A DNA stretch of 6,657 bases from Nanobdellota archaeon (lineage in GTDB: Archaea; Nanobdellota; Nanobdellia; Woesearchaeales; B3-WOES): contig JAGLZG010000062.1 in the NCBI GenBank assembly GCA_023131705.1, positions 1-6,657 of the forward strand. Reading direction: 5' to 3'. Below the pieces are notes generated by a model. The model searched no databases. It saw only the letters and a list, made by a program, of their open reading frames with translations, and was not told the origin of the DNA. Positions 1 through 5,989 of this stretch are shown piece after piece. The stretch's first letter is position 1; every line of letters starts with the position of its first letter. A program made the position numbers and the translations under genes.

Positions 1-624
1 TACAATGAGCCAATAATATTCTATGAATATGTTCTTGACACGGCAAAACTAGCCAGGAAAAAAGGACTGAAAAATATTATTGTAAGCAATGGCTTTATCA
101 ACCAGGAGCCTCTAAAAGAATTAATTCCTTACCTGGATGCTGCAAACATTGACCTAAAGGCATTTGATAATGATTTTTATAAAAACATCTGCGATGCAAA
201 ACCAGGGCCGGTTCTGGAGACAATAAAAACACTGCATAAAAACAAGGTTCATCTGGAAATAACCAACCTGGTAATACCAACACTGAATGATAATCCTAAA
301 ATGATAAATGATATGTGCGAATGGATTGTAAAAAATATTGGCAAAGAGGTTCCTCTGCATTTTACTGCATTCTATCCCTGCTATAAATTAACAGGCATAA
401 TGCCAACTCAGCCAAAAATACTCATAAATGCAGGAGACATAGCGCTAAAAAAAGGAATAAAGTATGTTTATGTTGGTAACATAGCTGGAATGGATAGTAA
501 CACTAATTGTCCAAAATGCAAAAAACTATTAATCCAGAGAAACTTTTATAATATAACTGAAAGTAACATAATTAATGGCAAATGCAAATTCTGCAAACAG
601 GAGATTAACGGCGTGTGGGAATAA
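1..624 (+). CDS. amrS: AmrS-like radical SAM protein (AmmeMemoRadiSam system), 5'-truncated by window edge
   Basis: The open frame runs from base 1 to the TAA at 622-624 and gives the last 207 residues of a protein that begins outside the window. It starts with YNEP, followed by an NGF turn (residues 30-32) and an NIDLKAF strand (49-55), which are typical of the pyruvate-formate-lyase-activase-like radical SAM family called AmrS. Two cysteine pairs near the end, CPKC (170-173) and CKFC (195-198), followed by a terminal INGVWE, form the small zinc-ribbon-like tail of that family. The CxxxCxxC iron-sulfur motif that binds S-adenosylmethionine would lie in the missing N-terminal part. Family members co-occur with AMMECR1 and Memo proteins; the substrate is not established. 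The ATG at 301 is internal and is not the start. The 3' end overlaps the next gene by 50 bases in another frame. Confidence 0.9.
   Translation, partial: YNEPIIFYEYVLDTAKLARKKGLKNIIVSNGFINQEPLKELIPYLDAANIDLKAFDNDFYKNICDAKPGPVLETIKTLHKNKVHLEITNLVIPTLNDNPKMINDMCEWIVKNIGKEVPLHFTAFYPCYKLTGIMPTQPKILINAGDIALKKGIKYVYVGNIAGMDSNTNCPKCKKLLIQRNFYNITESNIINGKCKFCKQEINGVWE
544..555 (+). promoter_or_regulatory. Candidate archaeal TATA box for the lamin-tail-domain gene
   Basis: TTTTATAATATA lies inside the end of the amrS frame. Its first A after the T run (548) is 27 bases before the ATG at 575, the same distance range (25-27) as the other three candidate TATA boxes in this window. This would give a leaderless transcript starting at that ATG. 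The region is AT-rich, so a chance match is possible, and read-through from amrS is an alternative. Confidence 0.4.
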
Positions 625-2392
625 AGGTTATATAATCTTTTTATTTATCTTTATTATTTGTTTTTCTGAAAATGTCTTTGCAGATGTTATTATAAATGAG
701 ATAATGTATAATCCTGCCACTAGTCAAGGTAGTGATTCTAATTTAGAATGGGTTGAATTATATAATAATGGGTCAAGTGCTGTAAATTTGAATACTTGGA
801 AACTCGAAGAAAATGATTTTGATAATGTAACAATAAACGCTTATGGATATGTTGTTATAGCCAGAAATTTAAACATAGGCGATGAAAATTTTGAAGCTTA
901 TTATGGTAATAATGATGGTGTTTGGAATGCTACAGATGGAAATTATACAGCAGTAGATGGAAATTTTGGAACAGGATTATCTAATAGTGGAAAAATAATA
1001 AATTTAACAAATAGAATTTATACTGATTTAGTTAATTATAGTGAAGATTGGGGAGCAGATGGTAATGGAAAAACTTTAGTACTTTACAACGGAAGTTGGT
1101 ATGAAAGTTCTACAATTGGGGGAAGTCCTGGAATGCAAAATAATGCATCCACCCAGGAAAAAACACAAAATAAAGGTTTAAAGTTGACTGTTTATATTGA
1201 TAATACAACTTATGTTGGCATAACATATACCTCTTTATTTAAAATTGAAAATCTTGATTATGTTTCTGGTCAAACAGATTATGTAAATGCAATTATTGGC
1301 TATAATATATCAGATATTAAGAGAGATACTGTTAACATAAGTCTAAAAAAATCCAAAACAGCAAATACAGGAACATTCACCCCAACATCAGCTGGAACAT
1401 ATGAGATATGTGGTTGGATTATTAGTTCAACAATTGATGATCAGAACACACTCGATGATTTTGCATGTAAAACTATAACAGTTATAGATACATCAGCTAT
1501 TCCCTGCAATATAACAATAAACATAACAACAAATAACATTCTTGTCTATGAAAAAGGACAATCCATTAAATTCAAAAACCAATTGAATAATGAATCCCTC
1601 CCGTTTAAAATAGAATACTGGATAGAAGATTTATTTGGTAATATCTATAAAAACAAATACAACACAACAAACACAAATCAAAAATCATGGAAAACAGATA
1701 TTGACGAGCAGGACAGGGTTTTATTTATTAAAGCAGTTGTCTATCCTTTCTGCAACGATACCAACCTTTCAGACAATTCTGCTGAAAAGATGTTTATTGT
1801 TACAAATAATAATTCAGAAACAACTTCTCCATCTTCAGGTGAAGATTCAAAAATAGAGATTAAAAAAATAAACAAAGAAAAAGTAAGTTTTGGAGATGTA
1901 ATAAAAGTAGATGTTGAGATACACAAAGGCTCAACAGCCAAATATTCAGTTTCTGCATTTGTCTATAAAGACAATAAATATCCAAGCGAAAAAACAAAGA
2001 TAAGCCTAAAGAACAAATACACTGACTACAAACTTACCATCCCAATACAGCTAAAGCCTAACTGTAACAATTATTATAAAGACGGAACTTATGAAATTAA
2101 GATAGAAGGCCTTGGTGAATCATACTCAGAAGAAATAAAGATAGAAGGAACAAAAACAAGCTTCTGCAAAAACACACAATCATCATCTTCTAAAAACACA
2201 TCAAAAACAAGTAAAAAGAAAAAAACAGCTTACAATGAATACAATATCTTTAACAAATTACTCTGTAATGAAAAGCCAGATGACTATAAAGTTGTCTATG
2301 AGTCAAACAATGAAAAGATAAAGAAACTGATACCTTATTTTATAATAACATTAACGACATTAATATCTATAGTGTTTATCTGGAGAAGGTAA
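575..2392 (+). CDS. Secreted, membrane-anchored lamin-tail-domain (LTD) surface protein
   Basis: The 605-residue product is a predicted surface protein. Residues 1-18 are a polar basic stretch, 19-31 a hydrophobic core (YIIFLFIFIICF), and VFA-D at 34-37 a likely signal-peptide cleavage site. Residues 37-187 match a lamin-tail domain: VIINEIMYNP at the start, EWVELYNNG (58-66), GYVVIARN (91-98), and the closing GGSPGMQN (182-189). Beta-rich segments follow at about 200-305 and 310-410, and at about 425-525 is a segment that I recall recurring in archaeal LTD surface proteins (VSFGDVIKVDVE, then GTYEIKIEGLGES). A Ser/Lys-rich linker (535-550) leads to a C-terminal membrane helix (about 584-602) ending WRR, so the bulk faces outside. 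No archaeosortase-type PGF/PEF motif precedes the helix. Many N-x-S/T sites suggest glycosylation. The frame opens at a TAA at 569-571, and the first ATG is 575, within amrS. An ATA at 632 behind AAAGGT is a less likely start. Ligand and role are unknown. Confidence 0.85.
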   Translation: MANANSANRRLTACGNKGYIIFLFIFIICFSENVFADVIINEIMYNPATSQGSDSNLEWVELYNNGSSAVNLNTWKLEENDFDNVTINAYGYVVIARNLNIGDENFEAYYGNNDGVWNATDGNYTAVDGNFGTGLSNSGKIINLTNRIYTDLVNYSEDWGADGNGKTLVLYNGSWYESSTIGGSPGMQNNASTQEKTQNKGLKLTVYIDNTTYVGITYTSLFKIENLDYVSGQTDYVNAIIGYNISDIKRDTVNISLKKSKTANTGTFTPTSAGTYEICGWIISSTIDDQNTLDDFACKTITVIDTSAIPCNITINITTNNILVYEKGQSIKFKNQLNNESLPFKIEYWIEDLFGNIYKNKYNTTNTNQKSWKTDIDEQDRVLFIKAVVYPFCNDTNLSDNSAEKMFIVTNNNSETTSPSSGEDSKIEIKKINKEKVSFGDVIKVDVEIHKGSTAKYSVSAFVYKDNKYPSEKTKISLKNKYTDYKLTIPIQLKPNCNNYYKDGTYEIKIEGLGESYSEEIKIEGTKTSFCKNTQSSSSKNTSKTSKKKKTAYNEYNIFNKLLCNEKPDDYKVVYESNNEKIKKLIPYFIITLTTLISIVFIWRR

Positions 2393-2448
2393 GATAACAA
2401 ATACTTAAACTTCTCTAATACTTGCTTCACTCTGTTGTAGAATATAGT
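2393..2448. other. Convergent intergenic gap between the LTD gene and leuD
   Basis: These 56 bases separate the stop codons of two converging genes. Transcription from both sides must end here or run into the opposite gene. I see no convincing hairpin and no long T tract on either strand. The only regularity is a short direct repeat AATACTT, which is too short to mean much. Confidence 0.5.
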
Positions 2449-3039
2449 TTATTCCTTTGGTCTTGGACCTATAAGTCCTTTCTGTCTTGCATAAGCAAAA
2501 AGACCTCCAGCTTTAACCATAGGTAATATATAACCTAATGGCTCTATTTCAAATTCTCCGCCTTTTGTCCTGTTGTATACTTTTAGATTATCCAAATCTA
2601 CTTCAACATTATCTCCTGTTTCAAATTTGTCTGTAATATCTTCACGTGAAGTTGCTGGTAAAAGTTCCCCTGTTGCAACGCAATTCTCAAAGAATATTCT
2701 GGCATAACCTTTTGCAACTACTATTTCAATACCTGCTGCGCCTAATGCATTTGCCGCATGTTCTCTTGAACTGCCGCATCCAAAACCTTTCCCACCAATT
2801 AGGATGTTGTACTTTGCTTTTGCTGTTCCATCTGCTATTGCGGCTCTTTCTCCATCTGTTATAAAAGGCTGCTTTTTCTTAATTTCATCAGGTAATCCTT
2901 CCAATGCATAACTTCCTATCTTCAATCTTTCTTCAGGTATTGAAGGATCCCATGTTAGCCTATCTGCTGGAATAATATAATCAGTATTAATTTTATCTCC
3001 TAATACATACGCTGTTCCTTTAATTGTGTTTTGTGCCAT
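2449..3039 (-). CDS. leuD: 3-isopropylmalate dehydratase small subunit (LeuD), plant/cyanobacterial-like
   Basis: This 196-residue protein is the swivelling small subunit of isopropylmalate isomerase. With LeuC it converts 2-isopropylmalate to 3-isopropylmalate in leucine synthesis. GDKINTDYIIP (14-24) carries the conserved DT/D-type substrate-loop start, and GCGSSREHA (87-95) is the family signature. The segment PEERLKIGSYALEGLP (35-50) and the C-terminal AGGLFAYARQKGLI (177-190) resemble, from memory, chloroplast small subunits more than the shorter (about 160-170 residue) archaeal LeuD, where the substrate loop reads YLR-like instead of DRLTWD. The start is set by a Shine-Dalgarno GAGGT four bases before the ATG and overlapping the end of leuC. 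It is the last gene of the leuBCD operon. A homoaconitase or citraconate-type isomerase is a less likely alternative, given leuB next door. Confidence 0.93.
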   Translation of the reverse strand: MAQNTIKGTAYVLGDKINTDYIIPADRLTWDPSIPEERLKIGSYALEGLPDEIKKKQPFITDGERAAIADGTAKAKYNILIGGKGFGCGSSREHAANALGAAGIEIVVAKGYARIFFENCVATGELLPATSREDITDKFETGDNVEVDLDNLKVYNRTKGGEFEIEPLGYILPMVKAGGLFAYARQKGLIGPRPKE

Positions 3040-3041
3040 TT

Positions 3042-4373
3042 TTACCTCATAAACCCCCTGGGATCTGTTAGTTTTCCTGTCAGTGCAGATGCTGCTGCAG
3101 TTAATGGAGATACTAAATAAATATTTCCACTACCCATTCTTTTTTCAAAGTTCCTGTTTGTTGTTGATGCTCTTACATGACTTGGTTCATCATTGATTCT
3201 GCCATAAGTATCAATAGGTCCTCCAAGACATGCTGCGCAGGAAGGTTCATAGAAACTGTCCATATTAGCTCCTGCATCTTCAAATATTGTCTTTAGAGAT
3301 TTTCCATCAAGAGTTTGTGTTTCCATAAATGTTACAACCTCTCTTGTTGCAGGAACTACGTATAATGGAATTGCTACTTCTTTTCCTGCTGAATGTAATA
3401 TCTTCGCTGCCGCAAGAAAATCTTCTTTCTTTCCCCCAGTACAACTTCCTATGTATACACTATCAAGCTTTGCATTAATATTTCTTACTTTGTCAACATT
3501 TCCAGGAGAATGTGGCTGTGCTGCAACTGGTTCTAATTTAGATGCATCATAAATATGTTCTGAAAGATATTTTGCATCAGGATCGCTAAATAAATATTCT
3601 ATTTTTGCATCAAGTTCTGACTTAGATAATTTAGTTCTGGTTAATAAATACTCCTTTGTTTTTTCATCTGGAGCAATTATTCCATTTCCTCCTGCTTCTA
3701 TTGCCATATTGCAGGTGCTCACTCTTCCTTCAAGGCTTAATCTTGATATAGCCTCCCCACAGAATTCCATGTTTTTAAAGTCAGCACCACCAGTTCCTAT
3801 ATCCCCTATTACCTGTAAGATTACATCCTTTCCCATAACATATTCTGGGAATTCTTTATCAAATCTAAATTTTATTGATTCTGGGGTGTTTATTATTATA
3901 TGTCCTGCACCCATAACATAAGCCCCTGTTGTGTTTCCAACCCCCATTGAAAATGTTCCTAAAGCTCCATGGGAACATGTGTGTGAATCAGTGCCAATTA
4001 TTACACTGCCCGGCAACACGTGCCCTTTTTCAGGTAAAGCAACATGACATACTCCTGCATAATTTGGAGAATCTTTGTCATAGAAATGAACTATTCCTTG
4101 CTCTTTTACAAACTCTCTTAATACATCCACATTTCTTGCAGACTTTTCATCTTTTGTAAATATATAATGGTCTGGAATTATAACTACTTTCTCTTTATCA
4201 AAGACTTTTGCATTTTCTCCAAATTCTTTTTTGAAAAATCCTATTGCAGGTGGTCCACAAACATCGTGTGTTAGAAGAACATCAACACTGATTACTGCTT
4301 CTTCTCCTGGCTCTGCTTTCCCTTTTATTAAATGTCTTCCTATTATTTTCTCAACTATATTTTGTCCTGACAT
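3042..4373 (-). CDS. leuC: 3-isopropylmalate dehydratase large subunit (LeuC), plant/cyanobacterial-like
   Basis: This 443-residue protein is the iron-sulfur catalytic subunit of isopropylmalate isomerase, an aconitase-family enzyme partnered with LeuD. The three cluster-ligating cysteines are visible: C311 in GSCTGG, and C379 and C382 in PSCAACLGGP. Other family blocks are THDVCGPPAIGFFKKEFGENA (35-54), IIPDHYIF (65-72), GTDSHTC (127-133), STTNRNFEKRMG (403-414) and the end block SPLTAAASALTGKLTDPR. The wording of several blocks, for example KKEFGENAK followed by the PDHYIFT strand and KLEPVAAQPHSP (279-290), matches my memory of chloroplast and cyanobacterial large subunits closely. The length is normal (roughly 420-470). 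The gene starts two bases after the leuB stop and ends two bases before leuD, so the three are one transcript. No truncation or lost cluster ligand is seen. Confidence 0.95.
   Translation of the reverse strand: MSGQNIVEKIIGRHLIKGKAEPGEEAVISVDVLLTHDVCGPPAIGFFKKEFGENAKVFDKEKVVIIPDHYIFTKDEKSARNVDVLREFVKEQGIVHFYDKDSPNYAGVCHVALPEKGHVLPGSVIIGTDSHTCSHGALGTFSMGVGNTTGAYVMGAGHIIINTPESIKFRFDKEFPEYVMGKDVILQVIGDIGTGGADFKNMEFCGEAISRLSLEGRVSTCNMAIEAGGNGIIAPDEKTKEYLLTRTKLSKSELDAKIEYLFSDPDAKYLSEHIYDASKLEPVAAQPHSPGNVDKVRNINAKLDSVYIGSCTGGKKEDFLAAAKILHSAGKEVAIPLYVVPATREVVTFMETQTLDGKSLKTIFEDAGANMDSFYEPSCAACLGGPIDTYGRINDEPSHVRASTTNRNFEKRMGSGNIYLVSPLTAAASALTGKLTDPRGFMR
3044..3048 (-). promoter_or_regulatory. Ribosome binding site for leuD
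   Basis: GAGGT on the minus strand lies four bases upstream of the leuD ATG at 3039, within the last codons and stop of leuC (ATG AGG TAA AA ATG). It fixes the leuD start and suggests that leuD translation is coupled to termination of leuC. Genes internal to the operon use such sites, whereas operon-leading genes here appear leaderless. Confidence 0.75.
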
Positions 4374-4375
4374 TT

Positions 4376-5947
4376 TTATGCAGCCTCTTTGATATATTGA
4401 ACAATTAAATCTCCCATCTCTTTGGTTGAAACTTGTTTATATCCTGGTTCAATTATATCCTGTGTTCTTGCTGTTTTTAAAGCCTTATCTATTGCAGTAT
4501 AAACCATTTGAGCTCCTTCTTTGTCCCCCCAATCTTCAAGCATCATTGCAGCACTTCTTATTTCTGCAATTGGGTTTGCAATACCTTTCCCAGCAATATC
4601 AGGGGCACTTCCTGCAATCTGCTCATAAATTCCAAAACCTTCAGCATTAACAGCAGAGGAAGGCATTATGCCCAATGATTTTCCAACAACAACAGCTGCT
4701 AAATCTGTATAAATATCTCCCATCATATTACTTGCAATTACTGTTCCAAGTGAAGCAGGATTTGTTAATAACCTTTCAACACTTTGCCTAACATTCATAT
4801 GTCTTACTTCATATCCATTTTCAGCAGCATGTTGATCTAATACGTTTGCCCAATAACCAAAAGTAGGCACACCATCAATCTCTAAAGAGTCAATTGTTTC
4901 TAAACCTAATCGTGAATTAACACTGTGAGCAACCGAAGCAAGATCATTGATTGTTGTTTTATCATAAGATAAAGTATCATAAGCAAACTCTTTTCCACTA
5001 TGTCTCTCACCAAAATATAATCCCCCACAAAGTTCTCTGATAAATGTCCTATTGATTCCATTTTCTTTTATCTCTTGAAGAGCTTCTCTATTCACAGATT
5101 TACTTCCACTAACAACATCAACAATTGTTTGTAAGAAATCTCCAAACATGGCATCAACAATAACTATTGTATTAGCATACCTTTGAGGATTAGCTGCAAT
5201 CTGCATCCCTGCATTATCTATAATTAATTGACCATTTTGAGACCATTTGTTTAATTGTACTTGCCCTTTATACTCTTGAGCAAATCTTTCAAAAGTATCA
5301 CTAAGCATTTTTTCAGAAACAAGGACATTATATTTTGAAGCACATAAAACTTGTTTTCCTGTCTCTTTAGCTTTTTCAAAAGCATTTTTTACTGTTTTTT
5401 CCAATCCTACTCTAGTAAATTGTTTCCTTGTAGAATGATAATTGTCTCCTTGTTCAGTACCCCCATTAAATAGAGATTCTTCAGGACTCATTATTTCAAA
5501 ACCTTCAACTTCTACAGGATCTCTGAACAATATTGAATTATGAGCTAATATTGGATCAATAATAAATGGTCTGTTATTAACAACACCATATCTTTTTCTC
5601 ATCCCAAGAAGAGCAAGTTCAGCAGTTCTTTTAGGTAAATCAGATCTTCCAACAGACCCAAATAAAACTGCTCCTCCACTATCACGGGCATGATCCATAG
5701 CATCTAATGTTTCTTGTGGTAAAGTTAAGCTTCTTTTAGCATCATCATCCCACTTATCTATGCCTTTTTTCTCTTCTTCTGACATATTAGCAGTTGCTTT
5801 GTCGTATGCAACTCCACCCATATCAGCGAACTTATAATCAAATTTATGACCTCTTACTTCAGAAACAGCATTTAAGGCTTTAATAGCTTCATCTGTTATT
5901 TCAGGACCAATTCCATCACCCTGTATTACTGTGATATTCTTATTCAT
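4376..5947 (-). CDS. leuB: 3-isopropylmalate dehydrogenase (LeuB) with internally duplicated domain 2; predicted single-chain enzyme
   Basis: LeuB oxidises and decarboxylates 3-isopropylmalate with NAD in leucine synthesis. Numbering here counts the upstream ATG at 5962 as residue 1; the chosen start, M6 at 5947, gives MNKNITVIQGDGIGPE, the normal family N-terminus, and sits 27 bases after a TATA box. GDGIGPE is 15-21. E115, L118, L119, R122 and R131 correspond to Thermus E87, L90, L91, R94 and R104, which recognise isopropylmalate. GSAPDIAGKGIANP (451-464) with D455 indicates NAD rather than NADP. The protein is about 523 residues, against the usual 345-370, because domain 2 occurs twice. 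Copy A (about 132-290) has K210 (K185), D249 (D217) and D275 (D241), but M158, F165 and T279 where R132, Y139 and D245 belong. Copy B (about 291-430) has R309, Y316, D416 and D420, but G364 and R392 in place of K185 and D217. The usual NAD-loop histidine is A450. The frame is intact, so this is not a pseudogene. Confidence 0.9.
   Translation of the reverse strand: MNKNITVIQGDGIGPEITDEAIKALNAVSEVRGHKFDYKFADMGGVAYDKATANMSEEEKKGIDKWDDDAKRSLTLPQETLDAMDHARDSGGAVLFGSVGRSDLPKRTAELALLGMRKRYGVVNNRPFIIDPILAHNSILFRDPVEVEGFEIMSPEESLFNGGTEQGDNYHSTRKQFTRVGLEKTVKNAFEKAKETGKQVLCASKYNVLVSEKMLSDTFERFAQEYKGQVQLNKWSQNGQLIIDNAGMQIAANPQRYANTIVIVDAMFGDFLQTIVDVVSGSKSVNREALQEIKENGINRTFIRELCGGLYFGERHSGKEFAYDTLSYDKTTINDLASVAHSVNSRLGLETIDSLEIDGVPTFGYWANVLDQHAAENGYEVRHMNVRQSVERLLTNPASLGTVIASNMMGDIYTDLAAVVVGKSLGIMPSSAVNAEGFGIYEQIAGSAPDIAGKGIANPIAEIRSAAMMLEDWGDKEGAQMVYTAIDKALKTARTQDIIEPGYKQVSTKEMGDLIVQYIKEAA
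4384..4387 (-). promoter_or_regulatory. Probable ribosome binding site for leuC
   Basis: GAGG on the minus strand, inside the last codons of leuB, ends ten bases before the leuC ATG at 4373. The spacing is a little long but usable. The leuB TAA is two bases before the leuC ATG, so re-initiation by the same ribosome is also plausible. Confidence 0.5.
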
Positions 5948-5970
5948 TTTAGTACACGCCATTCATAAAT

Positions 5971-5980
5971 ATTTAAAAGG
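5971..5980 (-). promoter_or_regulatory. TATA box of the leuBCD operon (leaderless)
   Basis: The minus strand reads CCTTTTAAAT, continuing into ATTTATG. The first A of TTTAAA (5974) is 27 bases before the ATG at 5947 and only 12 before the ATG at 5962. Archaeal transcription begins about 25 bases after the TATA box, so the mRNA should begin at or next to 5947. This excludes the upstream ATG unless a second promoter exists. The identical ten bases precede the gene at 6368. Confidence 0.65.
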
Positions 5981-5989
5981 AAGATTTAG

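Noticed and set aside
98..360. Minus-strand frames of 61 and 68 residues opposite amrS
   Set aside because: They lie antisense to a well-supported coding region and have no recognisable features or start signals.
301..624. Separate 107-residue protein starting at ATG 301
   Set aside because: The same frame is open to base 1 with conserved radical SAM sequence (YNEP onward), so 301 is an internal methionine.
632..634. ATA at 632 as the start of the LTD protein
   Set aside because: AAAGGT upstream and the hydrophobic sequence after it are tempting, but ATA starts are very rare, the basic N-region of the signal peptide would be lost, and the ATG at 575 has a TATA box at the standard distance.
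1635..1941. Alternative frames within the LTD gene (plus strand 1635-1856, minus strand 1741-1941)
   Set aside because: Both are embedded in the 605-residue frame and lack promoters or recognisable protein features.
2393..2448. Bidirectional terminator between the converging genes
   Set aside because: There is no stable inverted repeat and no T tract of five or more on either strand, so I cannot support a call.
2646..4650. Plus-strand frames of 70-76 residues opposite leuB, leuC and leuD
   Set aside because: They are rich in Leu, Phe and Ser as expected for antisense shadows of AT-rich genes, and they overlap confidently identified coding sequence.
4376..5962. LeuB length explained by a frameshift, an assembly duplication or two fused neighbouring genes
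   Set aside because: The frame is uninterrupted, the two domain copies are highly diverged (so not a recent or artefactual repeat), and only one N-terminal GDGIGPE and one C-terminal GSAPDIAGKG block exist.
4376..5962. Monomeric isocitrate dehydrogenase
   Set aside because: Those enzymes are about 740 residues and do not carry the E-xx-LL-xx-RK isopropylmalate motif or the GSAPDIAGKGIANP NAD loop seen here; leuC and leuD are also adjacent.
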